From G016756615 sp035556195 (GTDB taxonomy: Bacteria; Pseudomonadota; Alphaproteobacteria; Rhizobiales; Rhizobiaceae): a stretch of DNA of 64,000 nt. Location: contig DATMFK010000010.1 of NCBI GenBank assembly GCA_035556195.1, forward strand, positions 321,565-385,564, given 5' to 3'. Each line of letters begins with the position of its first letter. The stretch's first letter is position 1. Shown here in pieces: positions 26,939 to 39,742 of this stretch. The notes under the pieces are model-generated. The model was not told the DNA's origin. It saw only the letters and a list, made by a program, of their open reading frames with translations, and did not search any database. The position numbers and the translations under genes were made by a program.

Positions 26939-27240
26939 CCTCGCGGCAACTACAAAACCCGCCGCGGGAAGCATCGTCGCGCTGCTGACAGCGGCGGCGA
27001 CAAGGATCGACGGTTGGGCAAGCCCCTCATCGGCCTGCCGGCCACTTCTCCCCGCATGCGGGGAGAAGATCGATGTCGTCTCCCGTTTCGCCAATCACCG
27101 CCGGTGGCGACTGGCGCAACCCAAGCGGCCGTCGTCTCTCTCCCCGCTTGCGGGGAGAGATGTCCGGCAGGACAATGAGGGCAACTCGCGATCCCTCAAA
27201 GATCAATCCGATCGTATGATCATCCCGCCGTGCCGGCGCA
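26939..27240. repeat. Intergenic composite palindrome (CCCCTCAT family)
   Basis: Between convergent genes. The element (about 27023-27181) has CCCCTCATCGGCCTGCCGG at one end and CCGGCAGGACAATGAGGG at the other, with two internal hairpins: CTTCTCCCCGCATGCGGGGAG near 27050 and CTCTCCCCGCTTGCGGGGAG near 27139. The hairpins could help end transcription from both sides. Confidence 0.75.
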
Positions 27241-28071
27241 CTACTTCTTCGGAAACAGGAAGGTGAAGGTCGTCCGGATGCCCCATTGAGGAGCACCCTC
27301 GGGTGCCTCCGCGTAGTATTTTCCCCCGACCTGGATGCTCACCGGCTGTTCGCCGAGTTTGAAGACCTGCTGGACGCCCAGATTGATCGGCACGGTCCAT
27401 TGCTCGGAGACCCAGTCGTAGGTCGACTCCGTGTTGAGGGTGATCGAGGTGCCGTGGCCGAGCGCATAGGACAGGAAGGGCTGGAGGAATGTGCTGTTGA
27501 CCTCCGCCCGGTCGTCGTCTCCCGCAACGGACCAGATGTGGTTGGCGAGAATGCCGACCGTCCATGGGCCCTTCTGCACCAGCCCGACGCCGGTGGGACC
27601 GAGCCCGAACTTGCCGGAACCCAGGAAGTCGTCCGTGGCGGTCGGGATGAGGAATGCCGGCCCGACGCCCCAGATCAGCCCGTTCGACGTAGGCGCCTTC
27701 GGCGAGAAGAACAGGCTCTGGGTGATGTCGCCCAGCCCGAACGTATTGCCGTCTGGCGGCGGCAGATAATCCCGGTAGGCGACAGGCAGGATGGTGCGCG
27801 AGATCAGATTCCAATCTTCGTTGATCGAGAAGGGAATGACAGGCTGGATGTTGAGCGTATAGGCGAAGCCATCACCGCTGCCGGCGCCGAATTCGAAATT
27901 GCTTTGCAGCGGCACGCTGATCAGGCTCGCGACCGGATTGGCCAACTGCTTCGATAATTCGTCGGCGTCCTGGGCCGTCGCCCGCCCGCCCGCCACGGTG
28001 GCGCCGAGCGCGGCGACCAGGAAAAAATGCGAGCTCCAGGGCACACGCGTCCCGCGGTTTGAATTGGCCAA
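27241..28071 (-). CDS. Outer-membrane beta-barrel, MetA-pathway/transporter-like protein
   Basis: A 276-residue exported protein with an N-terminal signal (hydrophobic HFFLVAALGATVAGG, cleavage near ATAQ). The rest is rich in alternating beta strands with aromatic residues and ends in TTFTFLFPKK, a beta-barrel-like terminus. Blocks such as GLGDITQSLFFSPKA and VGPAFLIPTATDD resemble the Phenol_MetA_deg family of presumed outer-membrane channels. The start codon appears to be TTG (28071) with GGAG 8 nt upstream; a GTG nine codons later is an alternative. Substrate unknown. Confidence 0.72.
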   Translation of the reverse strand: MANSNRGTRVPWSSHFFLVAALGATVAGGRATAQDADELSKQLANPVASLISVPLQSNFEFGAGSGDGFAYTLNIQPVIPFSINEDWNLISRTILPVAYRDYLPPPDGNTFGLGDITQSLFFSPKAPTSNGLIWGVGPAFLIPTATDDFLGSGKFGLGPTGVGLVQKGPWTVGILANHIWSVAGDDDRAEVNSTFLQPFLSYALGHGTSITLNTESTYDWVSEQWTVPINLGVQQVFKLGEQPVSIQVGGKYYAEAPEGAPQWGIRTTFTFLFPKK

Positions 28072-28567
28072 TTCCCTATCTCCACGCTTCCAGCTTCAAT
28101 CGAACAACATTCGCGCAGACCGTAAATCGCAACAGGATACACTTCTGGCTGCGTTTGCGCATGGTCGGTCTCCTTGCCCTCCTCGGGACCGAACCGCTTC
28201 ATCGGCCAATCGATCAGTTGCGACCGTATCGCGAACTCCCGCTACGGGAAGCGGCGGCATGCCGCCAGGAATCCAGCACGTCCGCCTGATCTGTATTGGA
28301 TGCCTATATTGCGTAACGTCCCGCGCCATTTACTCACCCCATGCTGCGCAACGCCATGAAGAACGTGTAATTTACCAGCATTGTTCTTGAAAATCTCTTG
28401 ATGGCAGTCCCCCCGGAGAAGCCACAACTTCGATGCCACGGCGGTTGAGCGCGATTTCCTTGCCACCGAGGCGGCGCTTGGCATCGTGGCCAGCTCCGGG
28501 CTTCCTGATGATCGGGACGCCATATAAGCTCCCGCGCCGAATGGTTGCGGAGGTGTCGGTGCGCGGC
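28072..28567. other. Gene-poor stretch upstream of the membrane-anchored protein
   Basis: A 496-bp gap of mixed composition. Several frames cross it on both strands, but none has a convincing start or family resemblance. It must hold the promoters of the two divergent genes on either side. Confidence 0.4.
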
Positions 28568-29248
28568 ATGGATTTCAGTTCCTGGCAGGGTCTGCTGCTC
28601 ACGCTGATCGGGATCTCGCTGATCACGCTCATCAGCATGGGCATCCGTCTGATCATGATGTTCACGATCCAGCAGCGGCGCGAACGGGCGAACAGGCAGA
28701 TCAACGAGCGCTTGAAGACGCTTATCGCGGCATACAAGATCCTTGGCGGCTCGTTCACCGGAACCCTGACGGTCGACCCGACCCACCTCAAGGATCTGCG
28801 GGAGCGGGCGCGAGCAGACGCCGAAGGCAACGAAGGCCTGCCCCTGTCGAGCGGCTCCGAACGATCCAGGCGGATACGGGATGCCGTCGAGGCGGCTCTT
28901 TCCGATGTCATCCTGCTCGGGACCGAAGAACAGGTGCGCCTTGCGGAGCGGGCCGCGCGTGAGCTGGTCGCCGGCCAGCCGGTGCGAACGCACCAGCTTG
29001 TCGTCTCCCTCCGCAACTTCATTCGGGAGGCGCTGGACCTCGCGCCGGTCCCGCCCGATCTCGAAATTCCCTTCCAAGGCCCTGCCCGCCCCTCCAGCTC
29101 GAGCGCGCGCAAAGGCGAAGGCGGCGCGGGCCGCGGCAGCGGCGGGATGGGTGGAGGCGGTGGCGGGATGGGGGCGGGCGGCGGAGGTCTGGGAATGGGC
29201 ATGGGGCATTCCGACAGCGATGAAACCATGTCCAATCATCGACCATAG
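28568..29248 (+). CDS. Membrane-anchored protein of unknown function with Gly-rich tail
   Basis: About 226 residues. One N-terminal transmembrane helix (WQGLLLTLIGISLITLISMGI), then a soluble helical domain (QQRRERANRQINERLKTLIAAYK, then SERSRRIRDAVEAALSDVILLGTEEQV) and a low-complexity Gly/Met tail (about residues 180-226). I have a sense of similar conserved hypothetical proteins in proteobacteria but know no function. The ATG at 28568 lies directly before the helix; in-frame ATGs at 28541 and 28433 would extend it. The only Shine-Dalgarno-like GGAGG is 14 nt from 28568, so the start is uncertain. Confidence 0.65.
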   Translation: MDFSSWQGLLLTLIGISLITLISMGIRLIMMFTIQQRRERANRQINERLKTLIAAYKILGGSFTGTLTVDPTHLKDLRERARADAEGNEGLPLSSGSERSRRIRDAVEAALSDVILLGTEEQVRLAERAARELVAGQPVRTHQLVVSLRNFIREALDLAPVPPDLEIPFQGPARPSSSSARKGEGGAGRGSGGMGGGGGGMGAGGGGLGMGMGHSDSDETMSNHRP

Positions 29249-29546
29249 CGCCGGCGCTCTGGCGCCTATCACCGCGCGACGCGCTACGCAGGAGGAGGCG
29301 GCGGCGTGTCCGGGACGCGGCTCCAGCGACCCTGCGAGATAGCGGCCAGCGGCGGAATCCATGGCTCCACCCCGCCCCCGAGACGGCCACGCGTGACATT
29401 TTTGCCAGTCGCAAGCAAAATTTAACCATATTTGTCCATCCTTTTTCGATCATTGGTTCAGTAAGGGGACATTCCGGAAACCACGCAGTCGCGGTCGCTC
29501 GACGACCCCAGGCCCCTTGCGGGGTTCTCCGGTTTGATATGTTTTG

Positions 29547-30857
29547 GTGAGTAAACCCGCTCGTGCAGGGCGCCGTTTGGTGCGCCCACTGCTGATCGCT
29601 TCCGTTGGCACCGCGTTTGCCGGGGCTGCCGTGTGGTCCGCCGCTGGTATGGTCGCGATGGGCAGTTCCTTTGCCCCGGGTTCAGGCTCGGCCAAGCCGG
29701 AACTCTACTTCGTCAAGAGAACCCAGGCACAGCCCGCGGACCAGCATTCCGGCAAGGCGCCGAGGTTGGCCGCTGCGGCAGCGCGGCCTGTCATCGTCGC
29801 GAGCCTTGCGGTCGACGGCAAATCGGACCGTCTCCCCGACATCGGGGCAGCGTCCGGGTCAAGCGGCAACGAAGCGCGCTTCGAAGCGATCGTGAAGCAA
29901 GCCTCACTCACATCCGAGAAACTCGCCCAGCTTTTCAACAGCGCCGGTGCCGGTGCCGCCAAGGCGCGCCAACCCGCCGCGAAGGCTAGCGCTCCGGCCC
30001 CCGAGCGCTTCGCGTCGCAAGCCGGTAATCGGCCGCCGATGCTGCTCGCCTATGCCGATCCTTCTCCAAGCGGCGCCGGCGCGGCCCTGTCGGCGCTGCT
30101 GACAGCGCCGGTGGAGGAAGATTCCGACACCCCGGAGGAAACGGACGAGGCCCTGGCTCTGCCCCTGCCAGATTTCGAGTCCACGCCGTCCGACGTTCCC
30201 GTGCCGCAACTTCGTCCGCGCAGCGATCAGACCCGCAGGCCCGCCGCGGCGGAGACCCGCGAGCCGGAAGCACCCCGGGCGGACAGGCCCGCCGAAAAGG
30301 CCGACGGATCACGCAAGGCCGTCGAAGCCGAGAAGCCGAGGCAGAAGCTTGCCTATGCGCGTCCGAACGACCCGTCCAATTCGAACGGCCTCGGCCGGAC
30401 GCTGCGCAACTTGTTCGGCGGCGGCGGAGCCAGGGCCGGAAACGGCGTCGCCGTCTACGACATCAGCGCCGCGAGGGTCTACATGCCCGACGGCAGCGTG
30501 CTGGAGGCGCATTCGGGGATCGGCAAGATGGCTGACGATCCGCGCTACGTGCACGTCAAGATGAACGGGCCCACCCCACCGCATACCTATAATCTCAGGA
30601 TGCGGGAAAAGCGCTTCCATGGTGTCGAGGCGATCCGGATGCTGCCCGTCGACGGCAAGAACAAGCATGGCCGCGACGGTTTCCTGACCCACAGCTATCT
30701 GCTGCGCGGCGGCCGCGCCGAATCGCATGGCTGCGTCGCCTTCAAGAACTACGACCGGTTCCTCAATGCCTTCAAGCAGGGCAAGGTCAAGCAGCTCGTC
30801 GTCGTCCCGAGCGGCGGACGGGCGACCATGCTCGCCTCCAACGGCAGCAGCACCTGA
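29547..30857 (+). CDS. DUF2778 protein, L,D-transpeptidase-like
   Basis: About 436 residues. The N-terminus is a signal or membrane anchor (RPLLIASVGTAFAGAAVWSAAGM), followed by a long Ala/Pro-rich linker (about 50-290) and a C-terminal DUF2778 domain (about 295-425). That domain has VYDISAARVYMPDG, HSYLLRGGRAESHGCVAF and a conserved HGC cysteine like the L,D-transpeptidase nucleophile. Related domains include cell-wall-active effectors, but no secretion genes are near, so cell-envelope maintenance is more likely. There is no ATG: GTG 29547 or the adjacent TTG 29544 must serve, with no clear Shine-Dalgarno sequence. Confidence 0.8.
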   Translation: MSKPARAGRRLVRPLLIASVGTAFAGAAVWSAAGMVAMGSSFAPGSGSAKPELYFVKRTQAQPADQHSGKAPRLAAAAARPVIVASLAVDGKSDRLPDIGAASGSSGNEARFEAIVKQASLTSEKLAQLFNSAGAGAAKARQPAAKASAPAPERFASQAGNRPPMLLAYADPSPSGAGAALSALLTAPVEEDSDTPEETDEALALPLPDFESTPSDVPVPQLRPRSDQTRRPAAAETREPEAPRADRPAEKADGSRKAVEAEKPRQKLAYARPNDPSNSNGLGRTLRNLFGGGGARAGNGVAVYDISAARVYMPDGSVLEAHSGIGKMADDPRYVHVKMNGPTPPHTYNLRMREKRFHGVEAIRMLPVDGKNKHGRDGFLTHSYLLRGGRAESHGCVAFKNYDRFLNAFKQGKVKQLVVVPSGGRATMLASNGSST

Positions 30858-31087
30858 ACGGCGGCGCGAGGGGAGAGGCCAATCGCAGACATTCGCGGTT
30901 GGCGCTGATCTCCATGCCGTTCGTCAGGCTCGAACCCGAGCCTCAGCGGGCGAGAGATTGATCCGACCATCCACTCCCTGACGGTTCCACCATGACAGCG
31001 GTGACGAGCTGCGCGATTTCGCCGTCGCCTACCCTGGACAAGTCGTCGGCGCGCATTTAACATATTCGTTAAATAAGGGGGCATGCC

Positions 31088-31438
31088 ATGGGTACGGATC
31101 CGCTGAGCGTCCAGTTCGCTGCTCTCGCAGACCCCACGCGCCGTGCCATTCTTGCCCGGCTGAGCAAGCAGGGAGAGACGTCGGTGAACGATCTCGCGGA
31201 ACCATTCTCAATGAGTTTGCCGGCAATCTCGCGCCATTTGAAGGTTCTGGAGAATGCCGGGTTCGTCAGCCGCAGCCGCGCCGCGCAATGGCGGCCGGCC
31301 AAGTTCGAGCCCTTGGCCATGAAAGGGATCGCCGACTGGATCGATCATTATCGCCACTTCTGGGAAGCGAGCTTCGATCGTCTGGACGGATTTCTGAAGA
31401 GCATTCAGTCGCGGGACGACGATGGCTCCCGCCACTGA
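31088..31438 (+). CDS. ArsR-family transcriptional regulator
   Basis: A 116-residue winged-helix repressor. The HTH reads SVNDLAEPFSMSLPAISRHLKVLENAGFV, and the opening FAALADPTRRAILARL is typical. It lacks the CxC metal site of ArsR/SmtB sensors, so it is of the type that accompanies AHSA1-domain genes. GGGGG lies about 5 nt before the ATG. It overlaps the next gene by 17 nt and heads a three-gene operon. Confidence 0.92.
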   Translation: MGTDPLSVQFAALADPTRRAILARLSKQGETSVNDLAEPFSMSLPAISRHLKVLENAGFVSRSRAAQWRPAKFEPLAMKGIADWIDHYRHFWEASFDRLDGFLKSIQSRDDDGSRH

Positions 31439-31907
31439 CAGCGCCGCGCCGCGCGAGCTGAGCCTGCGCCGCATCTTCGATGCGCGGCGCGAGCTGGTCT
31501 GGCAGGCCTGGACGCGGCCGGAAATGCTGATCGCATGGTTCGGGCCGCCGGAGTGGCCCGCCGTGGAGACCATTCAGGACCTGCGTCCAGGCGGTACCTG
31601 GCGCGCCTGCCTGCGCTCGGCGACAGGCGATCGCGTGCTCTGGCAGGGCGGCGTGTATCATGAAGTGGTTCCGCCTGAACGGCTGGTATTCAGCTTCAAG
31701 TGGGAAAGCGACGATCACGAGGACGGCACGCCCGTCGACACGCAGGTCACCCTCCTTCTGGCCGAGATGCCGGACGGGCGGACACGGATGGATTTCACGC
31801 AGCGGGGGTTGAAGTCCGAGCAAAGCCTTGCCGGGCACCGGCATGGCTGGACGGGCACCTTCGTCCGGCTCGACCAGTGGCTGCGCCTTCACAGGAGAAC
31901 GACATGA
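31422..31907 (+). CDS. SRPBCC/AHSA1 domain protein
   Basis: A 161-residue START-like fold protein of the Aha1 type (RRIFDARRELVWQAWTRPEMLIAWFGP near the start, GWTGTFVRLDQWL near the end). Such proteins bind hydrophobic ligands; this one has no defined substrate. It is co-transcribed with the ArsR gene upstream and the DoxX-like gene downstream, with which it shares an ATGA overlap. Confidence 0.9.
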   Translation: MAPATDSAAPRELSLRRIFDARRELVWQAWTRPEMLIAWFGPPEWPAVETIQDLRPGGTWRACLRSATGDRVLWQGGVYHEVVPPERLVFSFKWESDDHEDGTPVDTQVTLLLAEMPDGRTRMDFTQRGLKSEQSLAGHRHGWTGTFVRLDQWLRLHRRTT

Positions 31908-32332
31908 ATGCACAGACGATGCTTTGGACAGGCCGGGTTCTGACCGGGCTCTTCACCCTGTTCATGCTTGGCGCCTCGATCGCGCCCAAGCTGCTCCACA
32001 TGCCCGTGGCGGAACAGACGATGACCGAACTCGGCTGGCCGTCCGGCTATGCCTTCTTCATCGGCGTCATCGAACTGGCCTGCCTCGTGCTCTACCTGAT
32101 CCCGCGCACAAGCGTGCTCGGCGCCGTCCTCATGATGGGGCTCCTCGGGGGCGCGATGGCGACACAGATCCGGGTCGGCAGCCCGCTCTTCAGCCACATC
32201 CTCTTCAGCCTCTATCTCGGGCTGTTCATGTGGGGCGGGCTCTGGCTCCGCGACCGGCGCCTCAGGGCCCTGTTCCCGATCGCGCATGACCGTTCGCAGG
32301 CAGCCGACCCCCAGCCGGCCTTGCAGGCTTAA
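31904..32332 (+). CDS. DoxX-like membrane protein
   Basis: A 142-residue protein with four transmembrane helices (WTGRVLTGLFTLFMLG, YAFFIGVIELACLVLYLIP, VLGAVLMMGLLGGAMAT, FSHILFSLYLGLFMWGGLW). DoxX-like proteins are tied to redox and stress functions but often remain uncharacterised. Its ATG overlaps the previous stop. The common ArsR-AHSA1-DoxX trio suggests a small stress-responsive unit. Confidence 0.88.
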   Translation: MNAQTMLWTGRVLTGLFTLFMLGASIAPKLLHMPVAEQTMTELGWPSGYAFFIGVIELACLVLYLIPRTSVLGAVLMMGLLGGAMATQIRVGSPLFSHILFSLYLGLFMWGGLWLRDRRLRALFPIAHDRSQAADPQPALQA

Positions 32333-32663
32333 AGCATTCCGCAGCCGACCGGATTCGATCGGCATCGCGACAAGGCGGCAAAAAATATCTAAAGCGCGTC
32401 GCCCGAATCCGATTGGGGCGACACGCTGTAGGGTCGGGAGGACTGGCGGGCGTGTAGCCCGAAGCCTGCCATCCGAGCATGCGTCGCCGAAACAAACGAA
32501 ACATTCCGGCGGCCACAGTGAAAAACTGCGGAAATGAAAGCGTCGTATGACAGGGGGGCCGCGGAGGCGGCGATTCAACCGGCGACGCAAATGCCCATGG
32601 CCCGCGACGGATTTCAGTTGGACCGTGCCCTGACGCGTCTGCCTCGAAACCCGAGAGCGAACT
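32333..32663. repeat. Gene-free stretch with rhizobial-type hairpin
   Basis: A hairpin at 32398-32422 has arms GTCGCCC / GGGCGAC with inner AATC/GATT pairing, set in an AAAGCGCGTCGCC context that recurs in rhizobial intergenic repeats. The rest (32430-32660) shows no gene and must hold the promoter of the flavin oxidase. Confidence 0.55.
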
Positions 32664-34046
32664 ATGCAGAAAGTCATAACGTCTCACGACTTTCCAGAGC
32701 GGCTCCGCGCGGCCCTCATCGACCAGGCTCATCCGGCCTATGACGAGGCTCGCGCTCTCTACAATGCCATGATCGACAAGCGGCCGCGCTGGATCGTTCC
32801 TTGCGCCGAGACCGCCGACGTCGTCGCGGCCGTCAACCACGCCCGCGAGAAGGATCTGGTTGTTGCCGTCCGTGGCGGCGGCCACAGCGGACCAGGCTTC
32901 GGCAGTTGCGACGGCGGCATGGTCATCGACCTGTCGCCGATGAAACGCGTCGATGTCGATCCCGCGACGCGCACCGTCCGTGTCGAAGCCGGCTGCACGC
33001 AAAGCGACGTCGATCGCGCCACCAGCATTCACGGGCTCGCGGTGCCGGCGGGTCTCGTCTCGACCACCGGCATCGCCGGGCTGACGCTGGGAGGCGGCAC
33101 CGGCCATCTCACCCGCAAGTACGGCCTCACCATCGACAATCTGCTTGCGGCCGAGGTCGTGCTGGCCGACGGCAGGGTGGTGACGGCGAGCGAGGACGAA
33201 CATCCCGAGCTGTTCTGGGCGCTGCGCGGCGGCGGCGGCAATTTCGGCGTGGTGACACGCTTCGTCTTCCGGGCTCATCCGGCCACGCATGTCTATGGCG
33301 GACCGATCTTCTACGACATCGTGCATGCCCCGCAGGTCATGCGCTGGTACCGGGACTTCCTGCCCGGTGCCCCGCGGGAGCTCGGCATGTTCTTCGGCAT
33401 CAAGACGGTGCCGTCCTGCGATCCGTTCCCTCGCGAGATCTGGGGACGGCGCGTCTGTGCATTGATCAGTTGCTACAACGGCTCGGCGGAAGACGGCATG
33501 GCGGCCATGCGGCCGGCGCGGGCCGCTCTTCCCGAGCCGCTGCTGGACGGCATGATGCAGATGCCCTTCGTCGCCCTCCAGACGCTGTTCGACCCGCTGC
33601 TGCCGAAGGGCCTGCAATGGTACTGGAAAGGCGACTATGTCGACGAGCTCTCCGATGCCGCCATTGCCGCCCATGCCGAGTACGGTTCGAAGACCCCGAG
33701 CGAATTGTCCCTCATGCACCTCTACCCCATCGACGGAGCGGTGCAGGACGTCGCTCCGGACGCGACCGCCTGGGGTACCCGCCAAGCGCGTTGGTCGATG
33801 GTCATCGCGGGCATCGACCCCGACCCTGGGAAAGCATCCGAACTCAAGCGTTGGGCAAGCGACTATTGGGCCGCGGTGCACAGACACAACGCGCATGGTG
33901 GCGCCTACATCAACTTCATGATGGACGACGAAGGCGAAGCGCGCCTGCGCGCCGCCTACGGCCACAACTACGAGCGCCTCGTCGCGGCCAAGCGCAGATA
34001 CGACCCGTCAAACCTTTTCCGGGTCAATCACAACATCCGGCCGTAA
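32664..34046 (+). CDS. FAD-binding oxidase, berberine-bridge (BBE) type
   Basis: A 460-residue flavoprotein with an FAD_binding_4 domain (about 40-175) and a C-terminal BBE domain (about 415-460, ending RYDPSNLFRVNHNI). RGGGHSGPGFG carries the histidine that normally bonds covalently to FAD. The second covalent site, usually a cysteine in the GLCPTVG-like loop, is replaced here (GLVSTTG), so a mono-covalent flavin is expected. No signal peptide. Such enzymes oxidise sugars, alkaloids or alcohols with oxygen; the substrate is unknown. Confidence 0.9.
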   Translation: MQKVITSHDFPERLRAALIDQAHPAYDEARALYNAMIDKRPRWIVPCAETADVVAAVNHAREKDLVVAVRGGGHSGPGFGSCDGGMVIDLSPMKRVDVDPATRTVRVEAGCTQSDVDRATSIHGLAVPAGLVSTTGIAGLTLGGGTGHLTRKYGLTIDNLLAAEVVLADGRVVTASEDEHPELFWALRGGGGNFGVVTRFVFRAHPATHVYGGPIFYDIVHAPQVMRWYRDFLPGAPRELGMFFGIKTVPSCDPFPREIWGRRVCALISCYNGSAEDGMAAMRPARAALPEPLLDGMMQMPFVALQTLFDPLLPKGLQWYWKGDYVDELSDAAIAAHAEYGSKTPSELSLMHLYPIDGAVQDVAPDATAWGTRQARWSMVIAGIDPDPGKASELKRWASDYWAAVHRHNAHGGAYINFMMDDEGEARLRAAYGHNYERLVAAKRRYDPSNLFRVNHNIRP

Positions 34047-34442
34047 GCCGAACCCTGCCCGTCCCCGCGCCGCCGCAAGGCGACGCGGCGGGCAGCGGAG
34101 GCGCCGGGCTGCAGCCCGCGTCGGCGGCCGTTCGAAGGAAATCTCAAGAAGCGTCTTCTCGGCGCCTTGCAGGCACCCTCTCCGTCTCGGCGAAGCCGAG
34201 ACGGAGAGGGGGACCTGCCGAGCAATAAGGAAAGACACTCTCCACCGTGTGGAATGTCGTAGGTGAAGAACGGGAAGTGAGGCGACGGACGCCAGGAATT
34301 CGTCAATCGTCGACGGGAGGCGATTGGCGAAAGCAAAATGAAGGCGCTCTTCTCCTCGTTTCACGGGGAGAAGTGGCCGGTAGGCCGATCGGGCGCTTAC
34401 AGCTCAGATGGCCGACCCCCTGACGCTCCCTTAATGCCTGCC
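34047..34442. repeat. Intergenic palindromes between convergent oxidase and metH
   Basis: A perfect 16-bp stem with 3-nt loop, CCCTCTCCGTCTCGGC / GCCGAGACGGAGAGGG, lies at 34176-34210. About 90 nt on is a member of the CTTCTCC..GGGGAGAAG family (about 34290-34400). Both may act as bidirectional transcription ends; no gene is seen. Confidence 0.7.
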
Positions 34443-38237
<3,795 letters not shown>

Positions 38238-38271
38238 CTTCAATCCTTACTGCGACAAGCCCTCTCCAATC

Positions 38272-38291
38272 ACATAAAGACATCTTTATGT
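38272..38291. promoter_or_regulatory. Candidate operator of metH
   Basis: A perfect 9-bp inverted repeat ACATAAAGA-CA-TCTTTATGT lies 35-54 nt upstream of the metH ATG, in the promoter zone. Methionine-cycle genes of alphaproteobacteria are often under ArsR-type regulators that bind AT-rich dyads of this style. The regulator itself is not in the window. Confidence 0.6.
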
Positions 38292-38532
38292 CAATATACG
38301 CGGCATTCACGCTTTGTGGCGGAGCGCCCTGCCATCGCGTGAGATCCGTTGCACGCGCTCTGCTTGGCGCGGCGTCAGCGAGACGCCTTACGGACGTGTG
38401 AGCGTCGTAGCCGCCCCGAGAAAAGTGGCCATATTGACACCCGGCCTCCCATGCTGTCGGTTGCGGGGGCCGCTTGTCGCCAACGCTGTCGTTGCGGCGC
38501 GCATTCCGTCGGAGCATGCAGGGAGGAGATGC

Positions 38533-39672
38533 ATGACCAGCCGCAAGGGGCCGCTCGCCGGTCTCAGGCTTATCGAAATCGCGGGCATCGGACCGGCGCC
38601 CTTCTGCGGCATGCTGCTGGCCGACCTCGGGGCGGACGTGGTCGTCGTGGACCGGCGCCAGCCCAACCCCGAGAACATCGCGCTGGGAACGGCAGCCCTC
38701 ACCAACCGCGGCAAGCGTTCGATCGCGGTCGACCTCAAGTCTCCGGAAGATGTCGCGACCGTCCTCGACCTCGTCGAGAGCGCCGACGCGCTGATCGAGG
38801 GTATGCGTCCGGATGTCATGGAGCGGCTGGGGCTTGGCCCGGAAGTCTGCCTGGCGCGCAATCCGCGCCTCGTCTACGGGCGCGTGACCGGCTGGGGTCA
38901 GGAGGGACCGCTCGCCCACGCGGCAGGCCATGACCTCAACTATGTCGGGCTGTCCGGCGCGCTCTGGTATTCGGGCCAGCCCGGCGAGCCGCCGCTCTCC
39001 CCGCCGACCCTGGTCGGCGATATCGGCGGCGGCGCGCTTTATCTCGCCGTCGGAGTCCTCGCCGCCCTCATGAGCGCGCGCGAGACGGGACGGGGCCAGG
39101 TGGTCGATGCCGCCATCGTCGACGGCAGCGCCCATATGATGAACCTGCTCCTGAGCCTCAAGGCGGGCGGCCAGTTCGTCTCGGCGCGCGGCGAGAGCAT
39201 ATTGGACGGACCGCACTGGTATTCGACCTATCGCTGCGCCGACGGCCGCTTTGTCTCGGTCGGCGCGCTCGAACCCAAATTCTACCGGCTGCTGTGCGAG
39301 AAGCTCGGCCTCGCCGACGATCCCGATTTCGCCAATGGCTACGACGTCGCGGCCTGGCCCGAGCTCAGGCGCCGGTTTGCGGTGCTCTTCGCCATGCGCT
39401 CGTCGAACGAGTGGTGCGCCCTGCTCGAAGGCACCGATGCCTGCTTCGCGCCCGTGCTCGATCCCGACGAAGCGGCGCGCCACCCGCACATGGCCGCCCG
39501 CGGCGTGTACCGGGAGATGGATGGCGCGCTCCAGGCGGCTCCTGCCCCGCGCTTCTCCGCCACGCCGACCGCGGATCCGGGTCCGATCCCCCAAACGGGA
39601 GCGGATATGGAATCGGTGTTGCGGGATTGGCTGGGCTGCCGGGACACGACTGAGCGTCAGGGGACCTCGTGA
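38533..39672 (+). CDS. Alpha-methylacyl-CoA racemase (family III CoA-transferase fold)
   Basis: A 379-residue protein. The opening PLAGLRLIEIAGIGPAPFCGMLLADLGADV is typical of the CaiB/AMACR family. Residues matching the racemase active site are present: histidine in AGHDLNYVGLSG, aspartate in LVGDIGGGALYL and glutamate in SVGALEPKFY. This favours racemisation of 2-methylacyl-CoA esters over CoA transfer. AGGAGG lies 5 nt before the ATG at 38533; the frame further upstream is a shadow. It is followed 70 nt later by an aminotransferase gene on the same strand. Confidence 0.87.
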   Translation: MTSRKGPLAGLRLIEIAGIGPAPFCGMLLADLGADVVVVDRRQPNPENIALGTAALTNRGKRSIAVDLKSPEDVATVLDLVESADALIEGMRPDVMERLGLGPEVCLARNPRLVYGRVTGWGQEGPLAHAAGHDLNYVGLSGALWYSGQPGEPPLSPPTLVGDIGGGALYLAVGVLAALMSARETGRGQVVDAAIVDGSAHMMNLLLSLKAGGQFVSARGESILDGPHWYSTYRCADGRFVSVGALEPKFYRLLCEKLGLADDPDFANGYDVAAWPELRRRFAVLFAMRSSNEWCALLEGTDACFAPVLDPDEAARHPHMAARGVYREMDGALQAAPAPRFSATPTADPGPIPQTGADMESVLRDWLGCRDTTERQGTS

Positions 39673-39742
39673 CGCTGGGCGATCGCACAAAGAACTCGCC
39701 CAGGCGGCCAGTTCGGCTGGCAAGGTAGGAAGAGGGGGACCC

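Noticed and set aside
28242..28523. Minus-strand frame of 93 codons in the 28072-28567 gap
   Set aside because: No family resemblance and no ribosome-binding site; Ser/Arg/Gly composition is that of a shadow.
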